From: Streptomyces nigra
GTDB lineage: Bacteria > Actinomycetota > Actinomycetes > Streptomycetales > Streptomycetaceae
DNA: 64,000 bases
Direction of reading: 5' to 3'
Assembly: GCF_003074055.1 (NCBI RefSeq)
Contig: NZ_CP029043.1
Location: forward strand, 3,402,501-3,466,500
The position numbers were made by a program, and so were the translations under genes. Below are positions 35,631 to 44,628 of the stretch, one piece after another. Each line of letters opens with the position of its first letter. Position 1 is the stretch's first letter. The notes beneath the pieces are model-generated. The model searched no databases, was not told the DNA's origin, and saw nothing but the letters and a program-made list of their open reading frames with translations.

Positions 35631-36887
35631 ATGTCACTCGCCGCCGTCAGACGCGCCACCAGGGAGACCGTCTCCGGGCTCCCCCGTGAGTTCTGGTGGC
35701 TGTGGACGAGCACCCTCGTGAACCGGCTCGGCGCCTTCGTCGCCACCTTCATGGCGCTGTACCTCACGCTCGAGCGCGGCCAGTCGGCCACCTACGCCGG
35801 TCTGGTCGCCTCGCTGCACGGCCTCGGCGGGGTCGTCTCCTCGCTCGGCGGCGGCGTGATGGCCGACCGGCTCGGCCGCCGGCCCACCCTGCTGATCGCG
35901 CAGTCCGCGACCGCCGTGTCGGTGGCGGTGCTCGCCTTCGTGCAGCACCCGGTGGCCATCGCCGCCGTCGCCTTCGCCGTCGGCGCGGCCTCCAACGCCT
36001 CCCGGCCCGCCGTGCAGGCGATGATGGCGGACATCGTCCGGCCCGAGGACCGGGTCCGGGCCTTCTCGCTCAACTACTGGGCCATCAACCTCGGCTTCGC
36101 CGTCTCCTCCATGGCCGCCGGGTTCATCGCCGAGGTCAGCTACCGGGCCGGGTTCCTGCTGGAGGCCGGGATGACGGCCGTCTGCGCCGTCGTGGTCTTC
36201 ATGAGGATCCCCGAGTCGCGGCCCGAGAAGACGGACACCGGCAGGCCCGGCGAGGAGATCCGGCTGGGGACCGTGCTGCGCGACCGGCGCTTCATGGGTG
36301 TCGTCGGGCTGTGCTTCCTGGTCGCCCTGGTCTTCCAGCAGGGCGCGGTCGGGCTGCCGGTCGCCATGGGCGCGGCCGGGTTCTCCCCGGCCGACTACGG
36401 CCTCGCGATCGGCGTCAACGGCGTCCTGATCGTCGCGCTGCAGATCCCGGTCACCCGGTTCATCGAACGCAGGGACGCCGGCCGCATCCTCGTCGTGTCG
36501 TCGCTGCTGGCCGGCTACGGCTTCGGGCTCACCGCGTTCGCCGGGTCGGTCGGCGTCTTCGCGCTGACGGTGTGCGTGTGGACGCTCGGCGAGATGCTCA
36601 ACGCGCCCACCCAGACGGGCCTCGTCGTACGACTGTCCCCCGCGCACGGACGCGGCCGCTACCAGGGCGTCTACACCCTGTCCTGGTCGGTGGCGGCGCT
36701 CGTCGCCCCGCTGATGTCGGGCCTGGTCATCGACCGCCTCGGCGCCGCGTGGCTGTGGGCGCTGTGCGCGGCCGTCGGTACGGTGGCCGCGGTCGGGTAC
36801 GGCGCGCTGACGCGCCGGCCGCCCGCCGACGCGCCCGGCGCCACCATCCCCGTCGCCGCGTCCAAGCCGGAGACCAGCGCGGCCTGA
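35631..36887 (+). CDS. MFS transporter, DHA1-type exporter
   Basis: The protein has 418 residues and about 12 hydrophobic helices. The MFS motif between TM2 and TM3 is GGVMADRLGRRPTLL and a similar loop recurs in the second half (IERRDAGRILVV). The ATG at 35631 follows GGGGGAC; upstream in-frame sequence is not hydrophobic or coding-like. DHA1 drug:proton antiporters export small hydrophobic compounds. There is no adjacent regulator, and the next gene is convergent. The substrate is unknown. Confidence 0.87.
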   Translation: MSLAAVRRATRETVSGLPREFWWLWTSTLVNRLGAFVATFMALYLTLERGQSATYAGLVASLHGLGGVVSSLGGGVMADRLGRRPTLLIAQSATAVSVAVLAFVQHPVAIAAVAFAVGAASNASRPAVQAMMADIVRPEDRVRAFSLNYWAINLGFAVSSMAAGFIAEVSYRAGFLLEAGMTAVCAVVVFMRIPESRPEKTDTGRPGEEIRLGTVLRDRRFMGVVGLCFLVALVFQQGAVGLPVAMGAAGFSPADYGLAIGVNGVLIVALQIPVTRFIERRDAGRILVVSSLLAGYGFGLTAFAGSVGVFALTVCVWTLGEMLNAPTQTGLVVRLSPAHGRGRYQGVYTLSWSVAALVAPLMSGLVIDRLGAAWLWALCAAVGTVAAVGYGALTRRPPADAPGATIPVAASKPETSAA

Positions 36888-36905
36888 CCCCATGGGCAAG
36901 GGCGC

Positions 36906-37361
36906 TCAGGGGTGCATCCGTGCCCCCTTCAGCACCTTGTCCACCGCGTTCCTCGGTCCGTAGACCGCCAGCCCCACCAGGTCCAGCGCGTCCGTGCCCA
37001 CGGCCCGGACCGCCGCCCGGTTGGCGCCGTCGTGGCCGGTGGCGAAGAGGTCGGAGGTGAACAGCGCGCGCGGCAGGGCACGGGACAGCGCGCGGGAGTG
37101 GGCCGCCGTCAGGGTCTCCTTGGTGCCCTCGAAGACCAGCACCGGCTGGCGGAACATCGGCAGATAGGGGACGCCGTCCGCGTCCTCGTACGGCTCCCCG
37201 ATCACCTCGGGGAGCTGCGTCCCGAGGCCGCTGACCAGGAACGCGGTGACGTTCAGCCGCTGCCAGGTCTCCAGGTCCTCGCGCAGCAGCACGGCGATCT
37301 TGGTATCGAAACGGACAGGGGCGGCGGCCGCCCCGTCGTGCACGGGTGCTTCAGCGTTCAT
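36906..37361 (-). CDS. DUF2000 family protein
   Basis: The protein has 151 residues. The family pattern is present: RFDTKIAVLLREDLETWQRLNVTAFLVSG at the start, Y-x-x-MFRQPVLVFEG in the middle, and DLVGLAVYGPRNAVDKVLKGA at the end. The fold is related to peptidyl-tRNA hydrolase II, but the activity is unproven. It is divergent from the AraC regulator at 37411 (49 bp between starts), so it is a likely target of it. Confidence 0.82.
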   Translation of the reverse strand: MNAEAPVHDGAAAAPVRFDTKIAVLLREDLETWQRLNVTAFLVSGLGTQLPEVIGEPYEDADGVPYLPMFRQPVLVFEGTKETLTAAHSRALSRALPRALFTSDLFATGHDGANRAAVRAVGTDALDLVGLAVYGPRNAVDKVLKGARMHP

Positions 37362-37410
37362 ACGGCGAGACTCGCCGACGCCGCACGGTCCGGTCTTGTA
37401 CGTTCTTTGC

Positions 37411-38208
37411 ATGGGCACGCGCGAGGAGGTCACCGCGTGGCGTCCCCGCGTCCCGGGCGTCACCGAGGTCTTCCACGCCCACTTCACCGAGTACGCGTAC
37501 CCGATGCACGTCCACGAGGCGTGGACGCTGCTGATCGTCGACGACGGCGCCGTCCGCTACGACCTGGACCGGCACGAGCACGGCACCCCGCACGACACCG
37601 TGACCCTGCTGCCGCCGCACGTCCCGCACAACGGCTCCCCCGCCACCCCGCACGGCTTCCGCAAACGCGTCCTGTACCTGGACGGCACCCGGCTCGGCGA
37701 CGACCTGATCGGCCCGGCCGTCGACTCGCCCGATCTGCGCGACCCGGTGCTGCGGCGGCGCGTCGGACAGCTGCACGCGGCCCTCGCCCAGCCCGGTGAC
37801 GAGCTGGAGGCCGACAGCCGGCTGACCCTCATCGGCGACCGGCTGCGCGCCTGCCTGCGGCCGAGGACGGCGACCGAGGCCGACCGCCGCGACCCCGAGC
37901 TCGCCCGCCGGCTGCGTGAACTCCTCGACGAGCGGGTGGTGCCGGGCATCGCCCTGGACGAGGCGGCGGCGCTGGTGCGGGCCCATCCCGCCCATCTCGT
38001 GCGGTCGTTCAGCGCCGCGTACGGCATCGCCCCGCACCAGTACCTGATGTCCCGCCGGGTCGACCGGGCCCGTGGGCTGCTGCTGGAGGGCCGGGCGCCG
38101 GCGGAGGTGGCCGCCGCGACCGGCTTCTACGACCAGTCCCATCTCACCCGGCACTTCCGCCGCCTGGTGGGCGTCACCCCGGGCCGCTACCGCGCCAGCG
38201 CGCGCTGA
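37411..38208 (+). CDS. AraC-family transcriptional regulator
   Basis: The protein has 265 residues. The N-terminal cupin sensor has HAHFTEYAYPMHVHEAW and LLPPHVPHNG. The C-terminal double helix-turn-helix spans about residues 165-262 with IALDEAAALVRAHPAHLVRSF and the signature VAAATGFYDQSHLTRHFRRLVGVTPGRYR. It is divergent from the DUF2000 gene, which it probably controls. Its last 22 bp overlap the convergent beta-helix gene. The ligand is unknown. Confidence 0.9.
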   Translation: MGTREEVTAWRPRVPGVTEVFHAHFTEYAYPMHVHEAWTLLIVDDGAVRYDLDRHEHGTPHDTVTLLPPHVPHNGSPATPHGFRKRVLYLDGTRLGDDLIGPAVDSPDLRDPVLRRRVGQLHAALAQPGDELEADSRLTLIGDRLRACLRPRTATEADRRDPELARRLRELLDERVVPGIALDEAAALVRAHPAHLVRSFSAAYGIAPHQYLMSRRVDRARGLLLEGRAPAEVAAATGFYDQSHLTRHFRRLVGVTPGRYRASAR

Positions 38209-39899
38209 GCGTCGTACAGATTCCGGGGCCGTACGACGTCGGTGGTGCCGTACAGCTCCAGGCGGGCGTGCAGGTCGCCGGTGAAGTCGGGTACGTCGAT
38301 CTGGCCGAACTCGCCGACCTCGTTGAGGCCGACGGTCGCCGAGTAGGGCGCGAGGCCGTCGAGGCGGACCATGCCGGCGCGGCCGTTGGTCACCCGGATG
38401 TTCCAGTGGGTGAAGCGCGCCCCGAACAGCGGTCCGGCGCTCGCGTCGCCGCCGTGCCGTCCGTCGTTGACGACGGTGATGTCGGTGCGGACGTTGGCGA
38501 AGGGCAGGCCGCGGTGGCTGTCGAAGGTGCCCATGCGCATGTCGCCCCGTGACCAGACGTTGTGGGAGGACAGGCCCTCGACGTTGATGCCGTGCAGCTG
38601 GGTGTTGGCGGGGGCGGGGGTGGTGCGGGCCTCGATCGTGAAGTCCTCGACGAGGTTGTCGTGCGAGCCCTCGCGGCAGAAGTACGGGTGGTGCACCCCG
38701 CGTCCCGCCACGCGCGTGTGCGTGAGCGTGCAGGCGGAGGCGGCCACCAGACCGAAGCCGTTGTCGACATGGCGGACGGTGACGTCGTGCACCCAGCAGT
38801 CGTAGGCGCACTGCAGGACGACACCGTTGTGGCCCTTGTCGAGGAGGTGCGGCTGCTGCGGAGTCTCCACCGCCTCCAGAGTGAGGCCCTCCACGCCCGA
38901 ACCGGTCAACTCCCCGACGTGCGTGGTCAGTCGGGGGTCCCACTCGGGGCGCACGTCGAGCGGCAGGGGGCGTTCCAGGGTGACCTCGCGGCCGCGGACC
39001 CGGGTGACGCGCACCGGCCACTCGTAGGGGACGTACGAGGTCAGCTTGGTCTTGTCGTCCCAGGTGTACGCCTCGGCGCCGGGTCCGCCGCCGCTCATGT
39101 GCTCGAGGAGCGTGTGCTCGGCGTCGTCGGCGAGGCGGAGCAGGACGAGGACGCCGGGGCGCAGCGCCGACGGGTCGGCCACCCGGACCGTCCAGGAGCC
39201 GCGGCGGGCGGGGGCGACGGTGGTGAGGGTGCGCCACTCGTCGCGCCGGTTGCCGGTCCAGCCCTCGAACGGCCAGTCGCGGGCCCGGATCGCGTCGACC
39301 AGGGAGTTCCAGCGGGCCTCGGGGGCCAGCCAGATCAGGCCGCCCGCCCAGGACCAGGACGACTTGTCGCCGCCGTAGCGGGAGCCGTAGACGCCGATCA
39401 GCTCGGTGAGGTTCTTCGTGGCGAGCAGGGTCGTACGGCCGCTGCCGGCGCCGCGCAGGACGACGTTCGAGTGGCCGACGCGGATGACGTCGTCGATGCG
39501 GAAGGTGCCGGGCGGGATGGTGACCGTGCCACCGCCGGCCCTTCCGGCGGCGGCGATGGCACGGTTGATCGCGGGGGCGCAGTCGGTGGTGCCGTCCGCC
39601 ACGGCGCCGAAGGCGCGGACGTCGGCGACGATCCGGGGGCGGGGGCGCCGGCGGTCTCCGCCGTGCCGGCCGGCCCGGCCCACGTAGGGGATCTGCGGGT
39701 GGGTGCAGGGGGTGCGGGTGAACTCGTGCCAGAGGGCGGGGACCTGCGGGGTGCCGTGTCCCGGGGCGGGGACCTGAGGGGCGCCGGGGCCCGGGGCGGG
39801 CGGGGCGTCCGCCCGGGCCGTGGTGCCGGTCGTCGCGGCGAGCGCCACGGCCGTGGCTCCGCCGAGCAGGGCCCGTCTGGTGAGATGCGCGTTGCCCAT
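38187..39899 (-). CDS. Tat-exported right-handed beta-helix protein (pectate-lyase-like)
   Basis: The protein has 570 residues. The ATG at 39899 has GGAGGG 9 nt upstream and gives the Tat signal HLTRRALLGGATAVALAA. After a Pro-rich linker comes the typical opening of pectate-lyase-superfamily beta-helices (VADVRAFGAVADGTTDCAPAINRAI, GGTVTIPPGTF), then many short beta-turn repeats rich in Asn/His/Thr. Proteins of this type cleave or modify acidic polysaccharides outside the cell. Catalytic residues cannot be assigned with confidence. It is convergent with and overlaps the AraC gene by 22 bp. Confidence 0.83.
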   Translation of the reverse strand: MGNAHLTRRALLGGATAVALAATTGTTARADAPPAPGPGAPQVPAPGHGTPQVPALWHEFTRTPCTHPQIPYVGRAGRHGGDRRRPRPRIVADVRAFGAVADGTTDCAPAINRAIAAAGRAGGGTVTIPPGTFRIDDVIRVGHSNVVLRGAGSGRTTLLATKNLTELIGVYGSRYGGDKSSWSWAGGLIWLAPEARWNSLVDAIRARDWPFEGWTGNRRDEWRTLTTVAPARRGSWTVRVADPSALRPGVLVLLRLADDAEHTLLEHMSGGGPGAEAYTWDDKTKLTSYVPYEWPVRVTRVRGREVTLERPLPLDVRPEWDPRLTTHVGELTGSGVEGLTLEAVETPQQPHLLDKGHNGVVLQCAYDCWVHDVTVRHVDNGFGLVAASACTLTHTRVAGRGVHHPYFCREGSHDNLVEDFTIEARTTPAPANTQLHGINVEGLSSHNVWSRGDMRMGTFDSHRGLPFANVRTDITVVNDGRHGGDASAGPLFGARFTHWNIRVTNGRAGMVRLDGLAPYSATVGLNEVGEFGQIDVPDFTGDLHARLELYGTTDVVRPRNLYDAQRALAR

Positions 39900-40056
39900 G
39901 TCCGTACGCCCTCCATGCCGCATGCTTGTCATGGATGTGCTTTTCATGGATGTGAACGATGTTCAGAAGTGCGTCGGAGGGTGAGCATGCCACGGGACCC
40001 CTGCTGCGGGAAGAGGGCGTGCAGGGGTCAGGTTTTCAGGGGAACGCGGGTCGGCG

Positions 40057-40557
40057 TCAGTCCTGCGGCTTCTGGGTCAGATGGCTGAACGCGTCCAGGT
40101 TGCGCGTCGACTCGCCGCGCGCGAGCCGCCACGCGTACTCCTTGCGGATCGCGGTGGCGAACCCGAGCTCCAGGAGGGTGTTGAAGGCGCCGTCGGCCGC
40201 CTCCAGGACCTGGCCGAGGATGCGGTCGATCTCGTCGGCGGTGATCGCGGCCAGCGGGAGGCGGGCGGTGACGTACACGTCGCCGAGCCGGTCGACGGCG
40301 TAACTGACGCCGTACAGCTTGAGGTTGCGCTCCAGGAGCCACCGGTGGACGCCGGACTCGTTCTCGTCGGGGTGGCGGATGACGAAGGCGTTCAGGGAGA
40401 GGGAGTGGCGGCCGACGATCAGGGAGACGGTCGTGGACAGCTTCCGCGTGCCGGGGAGCTTGACGACGTAGGTGCCCGGCTCGGGGCTCTCCCATTCCAG
40501 TTCGGCGTCCTTCAGTGCTCCCTCGACGACCTGCGCCGCCTTCTGTGCGTCAGCCAT
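40057..40557 (-). CDS. YbjN-domain protein
   Basis: The protein has 166 residues. The YbjN/type III-chaperone-like fold is seen: an amphipathic start ([20 protein letters not shown]), [38 protein letters not shown], and the helix [26 protein letters not shown]. Its start overlaps the mshA stop by 8 bp, so it is translated with the mycothiol glycosyltransferase. This pairing is regular in streptomycetes, but the role is not known; YbjN proteins have been tied to stress and folding. Confidence 0.87.
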   Translation of the reverse strand: MADAQKAAQVVEGALKDAELEWESPEPGTYVVKLPGTRKLSTTVSLIVGRHSLSLNAFVIRHPDENESGVHRWLLERNLKLYGVSYAVDRLGDVYVTARLPLAAITADEIDRILGQVLEAADGAFNTLLELGFATAIRKEYAWRLARGESTRNLDAFSHLTQKPQD

Positions 40558-41887
40558 GGTGGGAGCGTACGCGACGGCGGTGGGCCTGGGCGGCGGCCGT
40601 GTAGACCTCCGCCGTGGCGCCGGCCGCGGTGTCCCAGCCGAACGACTGGGCGTGCCGCGCCGCCGCCTCGCCCATCCGGGGGCACAGCTGCGGGTCGTCG
40701 GCGAAGGCGCGCAGCACGCGCGCGTAGGCGGCCGGATTGTGGCCCTCGACCAGGAAGCCCGTACGGCCGTCCCGCACGGCCACCGGCAGCCCGCCGACCG
40801 CGGCCGCCAGTACCGGAGTGCCGGCCGCCTGAGCCTCGATGGCGACCAGCCCGAAGGACTCGCTGTACGACGGCATGACCAGCACCGACGCGGCCCGGAA
40901 CCAGTCCGCGAGCTGATCCTGCCCGACCGGCGGACGGAACCGTACGACGTCCGCGATGCCGAGGCGGGCGGCGAGCTTCTGCAGCCCCTCCGGCTTCGCC
41001 ATGCCGCTGCCGCTCGGGCCGCCGACGACCGGCACCAGGATGCGGGAGCGCAGCTCGGGCCGCTCGTCGAGGAGGACGGCGACCGCGCGCAGCAGGATGT
41101 CCGGCGCCTTCAGCGGCTGGATGCGGCCCGCGAAGAGCGGGATCAAGGCGTCCTGCGGAAGACCCAGGCGGGCGCGGGCCGCGGCCCGGCCGTCGGCCGG
41201 GGAGAAGCGGGAGAGGTTCACGCCGGGGTGGACGACGGCCACCTTGGCCGGGTCGGCGGCGTAGTGCCGTACCAGCTCGTCGGCCTCCTCCTCGGTGTTG
41301 GCGATGAGTCGGTCGGCGGCGTCGACGATCTGCGTCTCGCCGATCACACGGGCGGCGGGCTCGGGCGTGTCGCCGTCGGCCAGGTTGGCGTTCTTGACCT
41401 TGGCCATGGTGTGCATGGCGTGCACCAGGGGGACGCCCCAGCGCTGGGCGGCGAGCCAGCCGACATGGCCGGAGAGCCAGTAGTGCGAGTGGACGAGGTC
41501 GTAGTAGCCGGGGCGGTGTCCGGCCCAGGCCTGCATGACGCCGTGCGTGAAGGCGCACAGCTGGGCGGGGAGGTCCTCCTTGTTGAGGCCCTCGTAGGGG
41601 CCCGCGTCGACGTGCCGGACGAGGACGCCGGGGGCCAGCTCGACGACCGGGGGGAGGTCCGTGGCGGTCGTGCGCGTGAAGATCTCGACCTCGATGTTGA
41701 TCGCGGCGAGGCACTGCGCGAGTTCGACGATGTAGACGTTCATGCCGCCGGCGTCGCCGGTGCCGGGCTGGTGCAGCGGTGAGGTGTGCACGGAGAGCAT
41801 GGCGACGCGACGGGGGCGGCGGTGCAGCCTCAGCCGCGACGGGGCCGCCGCGGAGCGACGCCCGAGCCTGCTGACGTACTGGCTCAC
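40550..41887 (-). CDS. mshA: D-inositol-3-phosphate glycosyltransferase (mycothiol synthesis)
   Basis: The protein has 445 residues from GTG with AAGGAGG 8 nt upstream. The GT4/GT-B fold has [20 protein letters not shown] at the N-terminus (UDP-GlcNAc and inositol phosphate contacts), [16 protein letters not shown], and the C-terminal nucleotide site [17 protein letters not shown] with the E-x7-E pair. It transfers GlcNAc to inositol-3-phosphate, the first step of mycothiol, the actinobacterial redox thiol. Upstream is a candidate sigma-R promoter. A ybjN gene overlaps its end. Confidence 0.95.
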   Translation of the reverse strand: MSQYVSRLGRRSAAAPSRLRLHRRPRRVAMLSVHTSPLHQPGTGDAGGMNVYIVELAQCLAAINIEVEIFTRTTATDLPPVVELAPGVLVRHVDAGPYEGLNKEDLPAQLCAFTHGVMQAWAGHRPGYYDLVHSHYWLSGHVGWLAAQRWGVPLVHAMHTMAKVKNANLADGDTPEPAARVIGETQIVDAADRLIANTEEEADELVRHYAADPAKVAVVHPGVNLSRFSPADGRAAARARLGLPQDALIPLFAGRIQPLKAPDILLRAVAVLLDERPELRSRILVPVVGGPSGSGMAKPEGLQKLAARLGIADVVRFRPPVGQDQLADWFRAASVLVMPSYSESFGLVAIEAQAAGTPVLAAAVGGLPVAVRDGRTGFLVEGHNPAAYARVLRAFADDPQLCPRMGEAAARHAQSFGWDTAAGATAEVYTAAAQAHRRRVRSHHG

Positions 41888-41953
41888 GTGGCGTTCCTCC
41901 TTGGCCTGCGGGCATGCCGGACAGAGGGTCGGATACGCCCTCCAAGGCGGTGC

Positions 41954-41980
41954 AACGCCGGAGGGCGGGGTTCCCATTCC
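41954..41980 (-). promoter_or_regulatory. Candidate sigma-R promoter of mshA
   Basis: On the minus strand GGAAT (41976-41980) and GTT (41954-41956) are separated by 19 bases, close to the SigR consensus GGGAAT-N18-GTT. It lies about 67 nt upstream of the mshA GTG. SigR control of mshA is known in S. coelicolor. Confidence 0.55.
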
Positions 41981-42161
41981 TGGCGGGGTGGTTTTTGCCG
42001 AGGCGTTACCGGGTGTCGCTCAACCGTTCGAGGTGGCGCTGCGTTGTCCGGGCGGGTGCGCTGTCCGGGACGGGTTCCCCTGTGGGCGCGGGGCCATGCA
42101 GCGGGCCGGCGGTGGTGCGCGCGCCGGGGAGGGGGTGCGCGGGCCCCTTACCCTCGTATCC

Positions 42162-42980
42162 ATGACAGCCCGCGCAGCCCACCGCCCCGTGGGATCGGTG
42201 ACGCGCGGCACGACCAACCCCAACCGGCTGCGGCGCATGGACCGCTGGATCGCCCACGCGCACGGGGCCGAGCTGCGCCGGGCGCCCGACCCCGTGGCGG
42301 TCGACCTCGGGTACGGCGCCGCCCCCTGGACCGCCGTGGAGCTGCTCGGCCGGCTGCGCGCCGTCGCACCGCGCGTGCGGGTCGTCGGCGTCGAGATCGA
42401 ACCGGCCCGGGTCGCCGCCGCGAAGCCGTACGAACGCGACGGGCTCGTCTTCCGGCACGGCGGCTTCGAGATCCCGCTCCCCCAGCGGCCGCACCTCGTC
42501 CGCGCCGCGAACGTGCTGCGCCAGTACGACGAGGAGCAGGTCGCCGAGGTGTGGGAGCGGCTGTGCGCCCGGCTCGCCCCGGCCGATCCGGCGACCGGCT
42601 CGCGGGGCGGGCTGCTGGTCGAGGGGACGTGCGACGAGATCGGGCGCCGACATGTATGGGTGGCGCTCGGGCCGGAGGGGCCGCGCACGGTCACCTTCGC
42701 GACCCGGCTGGGCTCGCTGGAGCGGCCGTCGGACCTCGCCGAACGGCTTCCGAAGGCGTTGATCCACCGCAATGTCCCCGGCGAACCGGTGCACGCCTTC
42801 CTGCGCGACTTCGACCGCGCCTGGGCGGCCGCCGCGCCCTACGCCTCGTACGGGGCGCGCCAGCGCTGGATCCGGACCGTGCGTCAGCTGACCGCGGACT
42901 GGCCGGTGACGGACGGGCCGGTGCGCTGGCGGCAAGGCGAAGTCACTCTGGACTGGGCGGCGTTGGCGCCCCGGAACTGA
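42162..42980 (+). CDS. SAM-dependent class I methyltransferase-like protein
   Basis: The protein has 272 residues. A Rossmann-type site is visible as VAVDLGYGAAPWTAVELL (motif I, D-L-G-x-G), VVGVEIEPARVAAA (acidic residue ending strand 2) and VRAANVLRQYDEEQV. The C-terminal half has no known target-recognition domain. Methylated substrate unknown. It is divergent from mshA with about 270 bp between, and transcribed alone. A gap between motif I and motif post-I slightly unlike small-molecule enzymes leaves the activity unproven. Confidence 0.78.
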   Translation: MTARAAHRPVGSVTRGTTNPNRLRRMDRWIAHAHGAELRRAPDPVAVDLGYGAAPWTAVELLGRLRAVAPRVRVVGVEIEPARVAAAKPYERDGLVFRHGGFEIPLPQRPHLVRAANVLRQYDEEQVAEVWERLCARLAPADPATGSRGGLLVEGTCDEIGRRHVWVALGPEGPRTVTFATRLGSLERPSDLAERLPKALIHRNVPGEPVHAFLRDFDRAWAAAAPYASYGARQRWIRTVRQLTADWPVTDGPVRWRQGEVTLDWAALAPRN

Positions 42981-43224
42981 CCTCCGCGTCACGGCAGGAG
43001 TCCTGGAACTGACCCCTCCGGTCACGGGAGTCGACCCGCATCCCTCCCCACCCCTCTGACCTGCGGGGAACGATCTCCCTGAGTCGTTCGTCACAAAGGC
43101 GGGGTGATCGTCATGACCGGGAGGGGACGGGGGAAAGCAGACCTCTGTCACTTTGCGCGCCGACATGGCACGATCCCCCGGACGCCTGAAGTTACTGACG
43201 GGACATCAGTTTGGGGGCACAGGT

Positions 43225-44310
43225 ATGGGCACGGGCAAGCGCGGCCTGATCACGGTGGCCGTGACCGTCGTCTGCGCGGTCACCGTATTGGCGGCACCGG
43301 GTACGGCCTTCGCGGCACCGACCCCGTCCCCCTCCCCCAGCGCCTCCGCCTCCGCCACCCCGACGCCGGTGTCCAATGAGGAACTGGAAGCGGTCCGCGC
43401 CCAGCTGGAGAAGCTGTACCACGAGGCGTCCGTCGCCACCGACGAGTACAACGCCGCCGAGGAGGCCGCCGAGAAGCAGTCGGCGGAGATCGTCGAGCTG
43501 GCGAAGAAGATCGTCAAGGGCAAGGAGAAGCTGGCCGAGCTGAAGGAGCGCGCCGGCGCCGCGGCCGCCGCCCAGTACCGCTCCGGCGGACTGCCGGACG
43601 AGGCGCATCTGATGCTCAGCGACAACCCTCAGCATTTCCTCGACAACACCCGCCGGGTACTCCAGGGCCAGCGCGCCACGAAGGGCCTCCTGGCCGAACT
43701 GACACGCACCCAGCAGGACTTGGAGCAGTACGCGAAGGACGCCTCCGCCCAGTGGCGGAAGCTGGAAGCGGGCCGCAAGGCCAAGGCGGCCGCCCAGAAG
43801 AAGATCGAGAAGCAGATCAAGGCGGCCGAGAAGCTGGAGTCGCAGCTCGAGAAGGAGGAGCGGGAGCGCCTGGCCGAGCTGGAGGCGGCGGCCGCCCGCA
43901 AGGCGCAGACCGCCTGGCTGGACTCCGGCATCCTCGAGGATCTGAAGACGAAGGCGTCCGAGCAGGGCCGCAAGGCCGTCGCCTACGCCACCGACCAGCT
44001 CGGCAAGCCGTACGAGTGGGGCGCCGAGGGCCCGAAGACGTACGACTGCTCGGGGCTGACCTCACAGGCGTGGGCGAGCGCGGGACGCCCGATCCCCCGG
44101 ACGTCCCAGGAGCAGTGGAAGCGGCTCGAGCACATCGCGGTCGAGGACATGCGCCCCGGCGACCTCATCATCTACAACGCCGACGCCAGCCATGTGGCGA
44201 TGTACGTCGGCGACGGCGCCATCATCCACGCCCCGCGACCGGGCCGGACGGTGACGGTGGCGGGGGCCGGTTCGATGCGGATCCTCGGGGTGGTCCGTCC
44301 CGATGCGTGA
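43225..44310 (+). CDS. Secreted NlpC/P60 peptidoglycan endopeptidase with coiled coil
   Basis: The protein has 361 residues. The ATG at 43225 gives a clean Sec signal (MGTGKRGLITVAVTVVCAV to GTAFAAP); an upstream in-frame ATG at 43165 would bury it. A long coiled coil (~50-230, Lys/Glu/Ala) of RipA/PcsB type keeps the enzyme regulated. The NlpC/P60 domain (~250-361) has catalytic Cys275 (YDCSGL), His323 (SHVAMYVG) and His335. It cuts D-Glu to diaminopimelate bonds in wall peptides during growth or sporulation. No c-di-AMP riboswitch was recognised upstream. Confidence 0.9.
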   Translation: MGTGKRGLITVAVTVVCAVTVLAAPGTAFAAPTPSPSPSASASATPTPVSNEELEAVRAQLEKLYHEASVATDEYNAAEEAAEKQSAEIVELAKKIVKGKEKLAELKERAGAAAAAQYRSGGLPDEAHLMLSDNPQHFLDNTRRVLQGQRATKGLLAELTRTQQDLEQYAKDASAQWRKLEAGRKAKAAAQKKIEKQIKAAEKLESQLEKEERERLAELEAAAARKAQTAWLDSGILEDLKTKASEQGRKAVAYATDQLGKPYEWGAEGPKTYDCSGLTSQAWASAGRPIPRTSQEQWKRLEHIAVEDMRPGDLIIYNADASHVAMYVGDGAIIHAPRPGRTVTVAGAGSMRILGVVRPDA

Positions 44311-44628
44311 GGTTTCAGGGCGTCTTGTGACGCCTCCCGCTCCGTCACGGCGCGACACTTTGTGACGTTCTCGTGGTGACCGCCACCACGTGACCCACTC
44401 CACGTCACATTTCCCACCACCCCACCACAGACGTGACGTTCGTCATCCCCGGGCCCCCGTCGGCCTGTCCAACTGCGGTAGCAATCGCGGCATATGACAG
44501 CGGCGAGGGTCCGCCGGACGTGCCCCACACCATTCCGCTGCGGCGCCGACACCCGCTATGGTCCCCGTCGGTGGATCGAGGACCCTCGGTCGACCATGCC
44601 CTCGGGGGGAGGGAAGGAACTCACGACA
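44311..44628. promoter_or_regulatory. 318-bp intergenic region with repeated TGACG/CGTCA motifs
   Basis: Between 44323 and 44450 at least seven GTGACG, CGTCAC or GTGAC-type motifs occur in both orientations (TTGTGACG, CCGTCACG, TTGTGACG, GGTGACC, CGTGACC, ACGTCACA, ACGTGACG). Several flank each other as imperfect palindromes. It lies before the response regulator-phosphatase gene. No gene is seen. The motif resembles a CRP/FNR- or bZIP-like half site, but the binder is unknown. Confidence 0.5.

Noticed and set aside
43021..43224. Possible c-di-AMP (ydaO-type) riboswitch before the NlpC/P60 gene
   Set aside because: Such genes often have one in Streptomyces, but the conserved GGGGGAACCC, GGGGTGAATC and GTCAGCTAACC-type segments are not present.
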